From positions 96,181 through 160,180 of the forward strand of contig CAZHCW010000007.1 of the NCBI GenBank assembly GCA_964531325.1: DNA of 64,000 nucleotides, read 5' to 3'. This document shows positions 17,792-27,317 of this stretch, one piece after another. The notes beneath the pieces are model-generated. The model made no database searches. It was not told where the DNA came from and saw only the letters and a list, made by a program, of their open reading frames with translations. The DNA is from UTCHB3 sp964531325. Its GTDB lineage: Bacteria > Bacteroidota > Ignavibacteria > Ignavibacteriales > Ignavibacteriaceae. Positions within the stretch are counted from its first letter, which is position 1; each line of letters opens with the position of its first letter. Made by a program: the position numbers and the translations under genes.

Positions 17792-19603
17792 ATGCTTAAA
17801 AGAACACTCTTTTTGCTTGCCAGCGTTACCTTGGTAATGTCTCTTCAAGCCCAAGATAAGAGAGAATTAGGTAAAAAAGCTCCGGTTAAAATCGAACCTG
17901 TAACTGAAACAACAGTTGCACTTCCATTAACCGGTGGCGTACCTACATACGGTCCATCTGCACTCACATGGGTAGCTGCAGACACAATGGCTAACTGTTA
18001 TGGTCCTGCCATTGGCGCGTTAAATCCAATGGCGTTTGATCCATGGACAAATGCTATCATGTTATTCCATAGAGCAGGCTTAACTTATGCTCCATCAGCC
18101 GGTCAGTTATTTTATAACTACTCAACCGATAATGGTGCAACATGGACAAGAGTATCAAATCCTGTAAATGCGAGTGTTGCACAGTTTGGTCGTTATCCTT
18201 CGATGACATTCAACAACCCAACCAAAGGCAGTGCTCTTACTGAAAGTTTGCTTGGATTTGCATGGCCAGAACTCGTTGGCGGTGCATTTGGTGGAGTTGG
18301 TGCAGGTGCTGACGAATCAATCGGTGCCGGTTCCACAGTCGCAGTTATTGATGCAGGTGTTGCACCTCGTCTTTATTCTTCCCAGGTACCAGTATTTGCA
18401 AGCGACAATACCAATTTGATATTGTGGGCATCTGACAACACTGGAGATGCTTCACTGAAACTTTGGAAAACCACAGATTTTCAAGCAATTGACAGCTTAA
18501 CCCCACCACAATGGGAAAGTTCAGCGTTTGAAGATGGTGGAAGCATTACAATGGGCGGTGCTGCTAATAATGGTATCCTCTATTATGGTGTTTTGGGAAC
18601 ATTCCCACTCCAGACCCCAATCCAGTCAGGTTGGACACCAGGTTACTCAAAATCAACTGATAACGGTGCTACATGGTCAACATTTAAGGCAGCAGATTTC
18701 AGAAGCATTCCTGCTTTAAGCAAATACGACAGACTTTATGATTATATAAAGCTTGATGGATTTGTTTCATATCAGGGTGACATGAATGTTGACGCTCAAG
18801 GATATGTACACTTCCTCGTTCAAGTAACTGACACAACTGTTGACAACAACAGTGGCGTTAATGCTGTAGTTGAAATCTTTGAAACAGCTAATGGCTGGGA
18901 CGGAAAAGTTGTTTATGAAGGAATTGGCGACAGCTCCTATACAAAACTTGATGGTCCTGCTTTAGGTCAGATGGGTCCAAATACCTATTTGGCATTCGAC
19001 AAAGACAAAAGCATCATGGTTGCAACATGGAACATGCCTCGTTCACTTACCGATAGCCTTGTTGATATCTATGCATCATACAGAAGCATATCCGGTGGCG
19101 AATGGTCAGCTCCTGTAAATCTTACAGATACTGAAGGTATGAATGAAAATTCACACCATATGGCTCCTTATGTTCGTACAAACCTTGACGGTTCATACAC
19201 TGCTTATGTATTTTATACATACCCTGCAGGGTACACAGGTTACTTCCCTAACGGCGAAGGACTTGATACACAGCCAAATGTTATATACGCTGCTGGTCAT
19301 ACATTCACTCCAACCGGTGTTGAAGATGAAGTTGCTCCGACAGGATTTGCTCTTTCACAGAACTACCCAAATCCTTTCAACCCAACAACCTCAATCAACT
19401 TCACAGTTGCTCAGAGATCAAATGTAACACTTAAAGTGTATGACATGCTCGGAAGAGAAGTTGCATCATTGGTTAACGAAGTAAAAGATCAGGGTTCATA
19501 CAATGTGAACTTTGACGCTGCAAAACTTGCTTCGGGAACCTATGTTTACAAACTTACTGCCGGTAATTTTGTTGAAACCAAGAAAATGGTTCTCCTCAAG
19601 TAA
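17792..19603 (+). CDS. Secreted Asp-box (BNR-like) protein with T9SS type A sorting tail
   Basis: 603 residues. Residues 1-20 are a signal peptide (LFLLASVTLVMSLQAQ). The middle contains at least two Asp-box-like turns, YSTDNGATWTRV (~residue 110) and STDNGATWSTF (~290), the S-x-D-x-G-x-T-W motif of sialidase-type beta-propellers. The last ~85 residues are a T9SS sorting domain starting at LSQNYPNPFNPTT and ending in KKMVLLK. The product should cross the inner membrane by Sec and the outer membrane by T9SS, then be anchored or released. Enzymatic activity is not implied by Asp boxes alone; a structural propeller is equally possible. It heads the block under the strong promoter, followed by a hairpin and the TonB-dependent receptor. 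Confidence 0.88.
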   Translation: MLKRTLFLLASVTLVMSLQAQDKRELGKKAPVKIEPVTETTVALPLTGGVPTYGPSALTWVAADTMANCYGPAIGALNPMAFDPWTNAIMLFHRAGLTYAPSAGQLFYNYSTDNGATWTRVSNPVNASVAQFGRYPSMTFNNPTKGSALTESLLGFAWPELVGGAFGGVGAGADESIGAGSTVAVIDAGVAPRLYSSQVPVFASDNTNLILWASDNTGDASLKLWKTTDFQAIDSLTPPQWESSAFEDGGSITMGGAANNGILYYGVLGTFPLQTPIQSGWTPGYSKSTDNGATWSTFKAADFRSIPALSKYDRLYDYIKLDGFVSYQGDMNVDAQGYVHFLVQVTDTTVDNNSGVNAVVEIFETANGWDGKVVYEGIGDSSYTKLDGPALGQMGPNTYLAFDKDKSIMVATWNMPRSLTDSLVDIYASYRSISGGEWSAPVNLTDTEGMNENSHHMAPYVRTNLDGSYTAYVFYTYPAGYTGYFPNGEGLDTQPNVIYAAGHTFTPTGVEDEVAPTGFALSQNYPNPFNPTTSINFTVAQRSNVTLKVYDMLGREVASLVNEVKDQGSYNVNFDAAKLASGTYVYKLTAGNFVETKKMVLLK

Positions 19604-19638
19604 TTACTGACCGAGGTCATTCACGAAATGAAACATTA

Positions 19639-19668
19639 GGTGAACCCTGCTGAGAAGTGGGGTTCGCC
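19639..19668 (+). promoter_or_regulatory. Intercistronic RNA hairpin without a U tract
   Basis: GGTGAACCC and GGGTTCGCC pair as a 9-bp stem (one G-U) around an 11-12 nt loop. It is followed by GTTTAAAT rather than a T run, so it is not a clean terminator. Placed between the first cargo gene and the TonB-dependent receptor, it could stabilise the upstream mRNA 3' end or partially terminate. Confidence 0.55.
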
Positions 19669-19738
19669 GTTTAAATAAACAACAAAGCTGCACAATTTTT
19701 TGCAAATCACATCATCCAACATCTTTGGAGGAGTAGGG

Positions 19739-22567
19739 ATGAAGATTTTGAGAGAGCTCTTAACCGGACTTCTATTCGTAACAATCTTAACGGTTTCCGG
19801 CTCGGCACAGTCCGGTGTCGGTAAACTCACCGGTAAGGTTGTAGATTCGAAATCAAGAGAAGCCATAATCGGAGCAAACGTTAAAATTATTGGTACCAAA
19901 CTCGGTGCTGCCTCAGACGCTAACGGTATGTATTTTGTACTTAACATTAGCCCCGGCACATACGATGTAGAAGTATCTTATGTAGGATACGGCACAAAAA
20001 CATTCCAAGGAATAAGAATTGTAGCCGGTATAACTGAAGAACTTAACATCGAACTTTCATCGGGTGTTACACTTGATGAAGTTGTTATTGTTGATAAAAA
20101 ATTCTTTGAAGAAAAATCAACAAATACAACCAAAGTTTACGATGCAGAAGAAATTCAGAAGCTCCCTGTAAAGGGTGTTGAGAACATAGCCGGCTTAAAT
20201 GCCGGTGTTGTAATGACCGAAGGCTCCGGCGGAGCTTCAGGTAATGCTTCACTTAATGTCAGAGGTGGTAGAGGCGGCGAAGTTCTCTATATCGTTGACG
20301 GTGTTCCTCAAAACGATCTTTACTCGGGTGCAAACTATTCACAAGTAAGTAACGCGGCTATCGAACAGATATCCTTCCAGATAGGCGGCTATGAAGCCAA
20401 ATATGGACAGGCACAGTCCGGTATCGTGAATGTTACAACCAAGTCAGGTAATCCATTTTATACATTTTTTGCTGATGTTCTTACATCATCATTCACTGAT
20501 AAATACGGATATAACCTGTACACTGCCACCCTTGGTGGGCCTTACCTCCCGGGTAATGGTGACCACACATTTTTCTTCTCTGCTGAGAGGGGCTGGTTCC
20601 AAGACCAGGACCCAAGCGCAATCACTCTTGAAGTTCCATCAGTAGGTTTAGATTCAGATACCCGTCCAAATTCGGCGGCAAATGTTTGGAGATTTACCGG
20701 TAGAACTACACACAGACTGGGTGAGAGCTGGGTATTCCGTGTTGGTGCAAACATCAACTTCAGAGAGTTTAATGCTTATACACATTCTTATATAAAACAG
20801 AATGCTGCACATAACCCGCTTGTTAAGAGAGAAAACTACTCTCTTTCAGCCCGTTTATCGCAGAATGTAAGCAAAAATGCTTTCTGGAACCTGAATGTTG
20901 GCTACAAGCTTTACAATAATGAACAAGGCGATGGCGTCTGGTTCGATAATGTTGAAGCTTACGGCGACAGTATCGCAAATGCTGCAATCGGAGTTACACT
21001 TCCATATAATGGTGGAAGAGTTAACTTTGATCAGTATGGTATTTTCGCCGGTTTCGGTAGAACAAGCAACGGTTATTTCTTGAATAATACTACTGCGTTA
21101 ACCGCTGATTTCGATTTTACCGCACAGATGGGAAATCACCTTCTCGAAGCTGGTGGTGGATTTAACTATTCCACTATTCGTCTGTATTCAATCGCACCTG
21201 TAGGTTTGGCATCTGATAACTTAAAAGGTCTTCCAATTGAGGAAAGATATAAGAGACTTCAGCCAACAGCAATCGGTTATGATTATACAGGCAAAACAAA
21301 AACCAGCAAAGGCGATGTTAATGAGCCAAAACTTCCTATGTTAGCATATGCTTACATTCAGGATAGATTTGAGCTTTCAGACATGGTGCTGAATATTGGT
21401 GTAAGGTTTGACTACTTTGATACCAAAGCAGACATCCTGAGGGATCCTCTGTATCCTTATATTTTTGGTGATCCAAATGCTTTTGATGCTCCTGACTTTG
21501 TTAAGAAAGAAGCTGAAATCTACATTTCACCAAGAATTGGTTTAGGTTTCCCTGTAACTGCCAATACAGTTTTCCATGCTCAGTATGGAAGATTTATCCA
21601 GCAGCCTTCACTCGATCAAATTTACACAACAATGATTGATCTTAGTTCTCTTGTAACTGACAACAATCTTGGTGTAAACAATGGTCATGTTGAAAGTGAA
21701 ATTACAACCCAGTATGAAATTGGTTTCCGTCATGTAGTTAGCGATATGGCTGCAGTAAATCTTACTGCATTCTACAAAAACACTGAAGGACTTGTAAACT
21801 CGGCTACAGTATTTTTCAGAAGATCTGAAGGTGGCGAGCTTTTAAGATATATTACCCCGACAAATACAGACTTTGGAACTATCAAAGGTCTTGCATTATC
21901 GTTGGATATATCGAGAATCAGCTATTTCTCATTTTCAATGAACTATACATACTCAATTGCTGAAGGAACAGGATCTTCAACAGGTTCATCGTTTACAGCT
22001 GCATTCAGAAATGTTAATGGCGAAATTCCCAAGGTTATTGCTCCGCTCGATTTCGATCAGAGACATACCGGTGTTATCAATGTCGATTTCTTTGTACCAC
22101 AAGGTCAGCTTGGTTTCCTCGAGAATCTCTCGGCTAACCTGCTTCTCAGATTCAACAGTGGCAGACCTTATACTCCACTCGAATCACAGAACCTTTTAGT
22201 TGGTACTTCTAACTATGGAAATACGAAAGGTTATGTAAACTCAGCTTACGGACCTGGAAATTTCAGAGTAGATCTCAGACTTGAAAAAGCATTCAGGATC
22301 AGCAATTTCATCCTTACTCCATACCTTTGGGTAGAGAATTTGCTGGATTCAGACAATCCTGTAACAGTTTATCAGTCATCTGGCGATCCGTACACAACCG
22401 GATGGATCACAACACTTGAAGGACAGAGAACTGCTGCATCGACACCAAACCCGGAAATCTACAAATCAGATTACCGTGCATTTGAAAGAAATCCTGATAA
22501 TTTTGGAATTCCAAGACTAATAAAACTTGGTTTCAAAGTTAACTTCACAAGTCAATCCGGTAAATAG
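19739..22567 (+). CDS. TonB-dependent outer-membrane receptor with carboxypeptidase-like regulatory domain
   Basis: 942 residues from ATG 19739, supported by GGAGGAG just upstream (a TTG 39 bp earlier is rejected). Signal peptide about residues 1-24. Residues about 27-105 form a CarboxypepD_reg-like Ig domain (LTGKVVDSKSREAIIGANVKI). The plug domain follows (LNVRGGRGGEVLYIVDGVPQND, GGYEAKYGQAQSGIVNVTTKSG). The rest alternates as a large beta-barrel, ending in a short strand with a terminal aromatic-poor tail. Such SusC/CirA-like receptors import large substrates with TonB energy. No SusD partner is adjacent; the next gene is a giant T9SS cargo instead. Substrate unknown. Confidence 0.92.
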   Translation: MKILRELLTGLLFVTILTVSGSAQSGVGKLTGKVVDSKSREAIIGANVKIIGTKLGAASDANGMYFVLNISPGTYDVEVSYVGYGTKTFQGIRIVAGITEELNIELSSGVTLDEVVIVDKKFFEEKSTNTTKVYDAEEIQKLPVKGVENIAGLNAGVVMTEGSGGASGNASLNVRGGRGGEVLYIVDGVPQNDLYSGANYSQVSNAAIEQISFQIGGYEAKYGQAQSGIVNVTTKSGNPFYTFFADVLTSSFTDKYGYNLYTATLGGPYLPGNGDHTFFFSAERGWFQDQDPSAITLEVPSVGLDSDTRPNSAANVWRFTGRTTHRLGESWVFRVGANINFREFNAYTHSYIKQNAAHNPLVKRENYSLSARLSQNVSKNAFWNLNVGYKLYNNEQGDGVWFDNVEAYGDSIANAAIGVTLPYNGGRVNFDQYGIFAGFGRTSNGYFLNNTTALTADFDFTAQMGNHLLEAGGGFNYSTIRLYSIAPVGLASDNLKGLPIEERYKRLQPTAIGYDYTGKTKTSKGDVNEPKLPMLAYAYIQDRFELSDMVLNIGVRFDYFDTKADILRDPLYPYIFGDPNAFDAPDFVKKEAEIYISPRIGLGFPVTANTVFHAQYGRFIQQPSLDQIYTTMIDLSSLVTDNNLGVNNGHVESEITTQYEIGFRHVVSDMAAVNLTAFYKNTEGLVNSATVFFRRSEGGELLRYITPTNTDFGTIKGLALSLDISRISYFSFSMNYTYSIAEGTGSSTGSSFTAAFRNVNGEIPKVIAPLDFDQRHTGVINVDFFVPQGQLGFLENLSANLLLRFNSGRPYTPLESQNLLVGTSNYGNTKGYVNSAYGPGNFRVDLRLEKAFRISNFILTPYLWVENLLDSDNPVTVYQSSGDPYTTGWITTLEGQRTAASTPNPEIYKSDYRAFERNPDNFGIPRLIKLGFKVNFTSQSGK

Positions 22568-22583
22568 ATTGGGAACTTGGAAT

Positions 22584-25500
22584 ATGAATAAAAAAATATA
22601 CTTTAAAGAATTAGTCATCCTTTTTGTCCTTTCAGTGGGATTGCTCTCATTTGGATTTAGAGGGAATGACAACGGAGGCAAAGGCGGAGGAAAGGGCGGG
22701 AATAACAATTCTGTCCAACTGAAAGCCGGCGACTCCTACAGAATGTTTATCAATAATCTTAACATCCCCATGAACCGTACCGGTGTAATGGGTGATGTTG
22801 GGGTTTTTGATCCTGAGACCGGAGGCGTTACATCAGGTGGTAAATTTGCCAATGTTGTTTTCCTCTTTTCAGGTGGATTTTTCCTTAGCGGCGTTACCAA
22901 TGGTACACTTTGGTCGAATGCGGTGGCTTCAGCCTCCCGTATTCAGGATTATGTACCCGGTACAGTTGCAGGTGGCAGAAACGACTCAAAAGCTCAGCTT
23001 TATGTATTGAGAGCATCGGAAGGTGATTTCGCTGCATCATGGGATGAGTGGAGAGATGCTGTAAAACTCGGTGCTTATTTCTATGATGGCGACGGTGATG
23101 GTGTTTACGATCCCGTTGACAAAAATGGAAACGGCAAATGGGATAATACAGAAGACAGACCTGACCTTATCGGTGACGAAACCGCATGGTGTGTTTACAA
23201 TGATGGTACCGATCCTGCTTTGAGAAGATTCAATGATGTTTCTCCTCAAGGAATCGAGATCAGACAAACAGTTTTTGCTTTTAATACCAAGAGCTTTGTT
23301 GGTAACATGATGTTCCTCCGTTATTCTTTATTGAATACCGGAACAGTAGCAGATGTTATCGATTCAGTTTACTTTGGTGTATGGGCAGATCCTGATCTTG
23401 GTGATCCCAATGATGATCTTGTAGGTTGTGATACCACTTTAAATGCAGGATATGTTTATAATGATGGTGATGATCCACAATATGGCGCAGCACCTCCGAC
23501 ATTCCTTATCGACTTTTTCCAGGGACCAAAATCTTATATTCCTGGTGTAACATTTACCGATGTTAATGCTAATGGAGTATGGGACGATGGAATTGATATC
23601 GCAATCGACACTGCCCACTATGTGGGTGGTCAGGTTCGTGGAATCGAATCTTTTCCCGGAGCAACAAATTTAGGATTGTCGTCATTTGTACATTACATGC
23701 AGAGTCATCCAACTCACGGTGATCCAAATACCAGACAGGAAGCAAGAAACTACATGCTCGGTAAAAACCGGCTTGGAGATCCTCTTGATCCTTGCTCATG
23801 GGCATTTGGTGAAGTCCGTGGCGGTGTTGATTGTGCAACAGTTGATCCAAGATTCTCATACTCGGGTAACCCGGTTACCAATGTTGGATGGATCAATAAC
23901 ACCGCTGTAGATCAGAGACAGATGTCGAATACAGGTCCATTTAAACTTATGAAAAATGTTCCTGTGGATATCGTTGCTGCTTATGTACTTGGAAAAGGAA
24001 CTGATGCGAAAAACTCAATTACTGTTGCAAGACAGTATTCAGAGATTGCGCAGTTACTTTTTGATTCAAATTTCCCTTCACCACCACCACCACCACCTGT
24101 AAGACCTGTTTTACAGACTGGTACTTCCTCATCGGGAACGGGATATATTGATATCAATTTCGATACTTATGAACAGTTCAAATATCGTGCAGTTGATACG
24201 GTTCTTAACATTGACAGAAGAGTAAAAGGCTTCTATATCACTGCTTATAGAACCAACTCGAAAGAGGCGGTCATTGCAGGTGTTGAAAATTCGAAAGTAA
24301 TTGCAAATTACACATTAAGTGATTCGATATATAATATTTTTACACTTTTTGGTAATGGAAATCAGGAACTCGCAATTGCAGATCCGCTTGGCGAATTCCG
24401 TATAGATTCTGCACTTTATGCTGATCCTTCAACGGGAAGACTCCGTGTAAAGATTTCTGCAAATCCATTTAACCAGGATCCTTTAGTAAAAGGTCAAACA
24501 TATTATTTTACAGTTACGACATATGCATTGAACCATGCAGCAATATTCCTTAAAGGTCCATACGATATGAATAAGTCTATCGTTTATGGCCCAGGTGGTG
24601 ATTATATTGCCCGTGTTGGTTCACTTGAAGAATATGAGACTGCTCTCTTACCGGTACTTTATGGTGAGAATATGTATGTCCCTGCCTCTGAAGGCTCAAC
24701 TGCGCAGGCAGCTCAGGGTCCTTCAACGGGTAAAGTTCAATATGTTGTTGCAGATAATAAAAAATTGACCGGAGACACCTACAATGTTGAGTTCTTCAAA
24801 AATACAGCTGTAAAAAATCCTTATTCAGTATTTTACAGATTGACGAACAAAACCACGAATGTAGTGTTAGCCGATTCAATGACCAAGTTTGACACAACAT
24901 TGTCAACAATAGCCGGCAAAGTAACCGATGGTTTCTTGTTAAAAGTTTCGCCTACAGTGGCTTCACTTGGAACACCAACCTATTCGGGAACAAGATGGTA
25001 CCGTCCATTTGCCAAGACTACTTCATTCACAGGTGTCTGGTACACTGGTGGTGATATTCCAACTGCTGAACAGGTAACATTGCCTAAGAATGTTGGGAGG
25101 CCGTATTCGACCTTCATGAGTTCTGACAAAATGCGTAATGTTCAGTTGAGGTTTGCTCCAAATTCCGGAAAAGCTTACAGATATCTGCAAGGCTTTACGG
25201 GATCAGCATTCCAAAGAAACTCCAATTTCACTTATGCTGCAGGCGTAACCGATACCGTAGGTAGAGGACCTGTTGGCAAACTTGGAGAAGGCTTTGTAGA
25301 TGTACCATTCACTGCATGGGTAGTTGATGAAAAATATGGTGAGTCAAGACAACTTGCCGTAGGATTTATCGAAATGTCGACCAAAATAGCTGGTGATGCA
25401 TCAGGTACATTCTTGAGAGGAAATCCTGATGGTCAATGGGATCCGGGAGATTCAATCAGAATGAGTGGCGAATACATTGTTGTATTTGACATGCCATATG

Positions 25501-26159
25501 ACCCGACCGGAAGCCAAAAACAGCTAACCGGTGGTGATTTTGGTACCGGAACGAATGTATGGGCTGATGTTGTAAAGGGCTTCACAGTTCCTGCAGCAGC
25601 AGATCCAAACATCTATGACGCAGCATTTAAGAGCATTGCAAGTTCACCATGGCTGGCAGGTATGTATGTTGTTGGTCTTCAGAAGATGGATCCCGCTGTA
25701 TTTTATGCAGCTGGCGACACTTTGAAGATGCCATTGGCTACATATCCGTATGTTAACGACATATTCACTTTCAAAACCCAAAAGGGTGGAGATCTTACAA
25801 CAGATCAGAAGAGAGCACTCTTTGACAAAGTGAATGTTTATCCAAACCCGTTGTTTGCATACAACCCACAGTCAAGCTACAGTGGTAACACACCTGACAA
25901 TCCGTATGTTACCTTCACCAATCTTCCAAACGATGTAACGGTGAAGATATTCTCATTATCAGGTATGCTGGTTCGTACGCTGGGCATCGAAGACAAATCC
26001 TCGCCAACTTCCCCGTTCTTAAGATGGGATTTGGAAAACGAGGAAGGACTCAGAGTTGCATCAGGTATGTACCTTGCCATCGTAAAATCACCCGAATTTG
26101 GTGAGAAAATACTGAAATTCGCAATAATTATGCCGCAAAAGCAGATACAAAGGTTCTAA
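22584..26159 (+). CDS. Large secreted T9SS-sorted protein with Ca-loop-like motifs
   Basis: 1191 residues from ATG 22584; an earlier GTG would overlap the receptor gene. An N-terminal hydrophobic segment serves for export. It is followed by a Gly/Asn/Lys-rich linker (~27-44), a DxDxDG-type acidic loop (~167-195), two more N-G-x-W-D repeats (~326, ~947) that look like calcium-binding loops, and a short polyproline run (~499-506). The last ~105 residues (VNVYPNPL ... KIFSLSGMLVRTLG ... GMYLAIVKS) are a T9SS sorting domain. No catalytic motif is recognised. It is 16 bp after the TonB receptor and before a PorV-like barrel, so it is probably a surface structural or binding protein assembled with them. 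Confidence 0.82.
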   Translation: MNKKIYFKELVILFVLSVGLLSFGFRGNDNGGKGGGKGGNNNSVQLKAGDSYRMFINNLNIPMNRTGVMGDVGVFDPETGGVTSGGKFANVVFLFSGGFFLSGVTNGTLWSNAVASASRIQDYVPGTVAGGRNDSKAQLYVLRASEGDFAASWDEWRDAVKLGAYFYDGDGDGVYDPVDKNGNGKWDNTEDRPDLIGDETAWCVYNDGTDPALRRFNDVSPQGIEIRQTVFAFNTKSFVGNMMFLRYSLLNTGTVADVIDSVYFGVWADPDLGDPNDDLVGCDTTLNAGYVYNDGDDPQYGAAPPTFLIDFFQGPKSYIPGVTFTDVNANGVWDDGIDIAIDTAHYVGGQVRGIESFPGATNLGLSSFVHYMQSHPTHGDPNTRQEARNYMLGKNRLGDPLDPCSWAFGEVRGGVDCATVDPRFSYSGNPVTNVGWINNTAVDQRQMSNTGPFKLMKNVPVDIVAAYVLGKGTDAKNSITVARQYSEIAQLLFDSNFPSPPPPPPVRPVLQTGTSSSGTGYIDINFDTYEQFKYRAVDTVLNIDRRVKGFYITAYRTNSKEAVIAGVENSKVIANYTLSDSIYNIFTLFGNGNQELAIADPLGEFRIDSALYADPSTGRLRVKISANPFNQDPLVKGQTYYFTVTTYALNHAAIFLKGPYDMNKSIVYGPGGDYIARVGSLEEYETALLPVLYGENMYVPASEGSTAQAAQGPSTGKVQYVVADNKKLTGDTYNVEFFKNTAVKNPYSVFYRLTNKTTNVVLADSMTKFDTTLSTIAGKVTDGFLLKVSPTVASLGTPTYSGTRWYRPFAKTTSFTGVWYTGGDIPTAEQVTLPKNVGRPYSTFMSSDKMRNVQLRFAPNSGKAYRYLQGFTGSAFQRNSNFTYAAGVTDTVGRGPVGKLGEGFVDVPFTAWVVDEKYGESRQLAVGFIEMSTKIAGDASGTFLRGNPDGQWDPGDSIRMSGEYIVVFDMPYDPTGSQKQLTGGDFGTGTNVWADVVKGFTVPAAADPNIYDAAFKSIASSPWLAGMYVVGLQKMDPAVFYAAGDTLKMPLATYPYVNDIFTFKTQKGGDLTTDQKRALFDKVNVYPNPLFAYNPQSSYSGNTPDNPYVTFTNLPNDVTVKIFSLSGMLVRTLGIEDKSSPTSPFLRWDLENEEGLRVASGMYLAIVKSPEFGEKILKFAIIMPQKQIQRF

Positions 26160-26166
26160 AACAAAG

Positions 26167-26192
26167 CCGGCGGTGGTGAGAGCCGCCGCCGG
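26167..26192 (+). promoter_or_regulatory. Very GC-rich intercistronic hairpin
   Basis: CCGGCGGTGG pairs with CCGCCGCCGG around a TGAGAG loop (10-bp stem, one G-U) in an otherwise AT-rich region. No T tract follows, so read-through into the PorV-like gene is expected. A role in mRNA stability or graded expression between cargo and PorV-like genes is inferred. Confidence 0.6.
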
Positions 26193-26223
26193 ACTTGGAA
26201 TCAGAAATTAGGAGTTACTTTAT

Positions 26224-27243
26224 ATGAAAAGATACTTATCATTGCTGCTAATACTCGCCTTCGTACTGCCAAGTTATGCAGGTGATATCTCCCGTAAGGG
26301 TACAACGGGTGCAGACCAGTTGTTAATCCCTGTGGGTGCGCGCGGCATAGCTACCGGAGGTGCGTTTGTTTCGAATGTTACCGGTATGGAATCAATATTC
26401 TACAATCCTGCGGGGTTGGATGTTGACAGAAAAACCGAAGCGATGTTCAGCTTTATGTCGTATATAGCTGATATTCACATCTCATACTTTGCTGCGGGAA
26501 CCAGCCTTGGAGATTTCGGGTCTGTCGCTTTGTCATTCAAATCGATGAACTTTGGTGATATTCCTATCACTACCGTTACAAATCCTGATGGAGATGGTAC
26601 AACCTATTCGCCCGGATTTTTGGTAGCAGGGCTTACCTATTCGAAGATAATTACAGACAGAGTTTCCATTGGTTTCAACGCCAAAGTAATCTCTGAAACC
26701 ATCATGAATACCAATGCTACAGGGTTCGCTCTCGACTTTGGTGTTCAGTACAGGTTTGATCAAAACTTGACCATTGGTGCTGCAGTTAAGAACATTGGTA
26801 CTAACATGCAGTATTCAGGGCAAGATCTTCAATTCAAAACAAATGTTCCGGGTGCAGTTCCTGGTTCAACTACCGGTAATTACCAGGCAGTTACAGAACC
26901 ATTCCAGATTCCGAGCTATTTTGAGTTAAGTCTTGCTTACAAGTTTGATTTCGACAAACAGAATAAACTGCTCTTGGGTGGTACATTCACAAATAACAAC
27001 GCTTTTGAAGATCAGTTCAAATTTGGTGTTGAGTATGGATTCCAGAATATGTTCTTTGTAAGAGGCGGATACGCTTTACAGAGTGCAAACAATCAAGATA
27101 ACATCTTTGGTGTTAATTTGGGAGCCGGCATCAACTATCATCTTACTGATGAGATTGGTGTTGTTGTTGATTATGCTTTCCGTCAGGTTAAAGAGTTCCC
27201 AAACCCGAACCATATAGTTACGGTTAAGCTTTCGTTTAAGTAA
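26224..27243 (+). CDS. PorV/PorQ-family outer-membrane beta-barrel protein
   Basis: 339 residues with a clear signal peptide (cleavage after SYAG). The conserved start of the mature protein includes GADQLLIPVGARGIATGGAFVSNVTGMESIFYNPAGL, the hallmark of the PorV/PorQ/UPF0164 barrel family. The rest is FadL-like alternating strands, ending in VTVKLSFK, a good outer-membrane C-terminal strand. In T9SS, PorV carries cargo from the translocon to the attachment complex; family members elsewhere can be generic barrels. Its position after two T9SS cargo genes fits a dedicated shuttle. AGGAG precedes the start, and a strong terminator follows. Confidence 0.88.
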   Translation: MKRYLSLLLILAFVLPSYAGDISRKGTTGADQLLIPVGARGIATGGAFVSNVTGMESIFYNPAGLDVDRKTEAMFSFMSYIADIHISYFAAGTSLGDFGSVALSFKSMNFGDIPITTVTNPDGDGTTYSPGFLVAGLTYSKIITDRVSIGFNAKVISETIMNTNATGFALDFGVQYRFDQNLTIGAAVKNIGTNMQYSGQDLQFKTNVPGAVPGSTTGNYQAVTEPFQIPSYFELSLAYKFDFDKQNKLLLGGTFTNNNAFEDQFKFGVEYGFQNMFFVRGGYALQSANNQDNIFGVNLGAGINYHLTDEIGVVVDYAFRQVKEFPNPNHIVTVKLSFK

Positions 27244-27261
27244 TCGATTTACTTTTTCATT

Positions 27262-27292
27262 AGGCGTCCGTTTTTGCGGACGCCTTTTTTTT
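27262..27292 (+). terminator. Intrinsic terminator after the PorV-like gene
   Basis: A perfect 9-bp stem AGGCGTCCG / CGGACGCCT with a 6-nt loop, followed by eight T. It closes the block starting at 17688. The next gene begins only 26 bp further on, so that gene needs its own promoter or read-through. Confidence 0.92.
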
Positions 27293-27317
27293 GTTGTTAC
27301 ATAATGGAGTGTTACCG

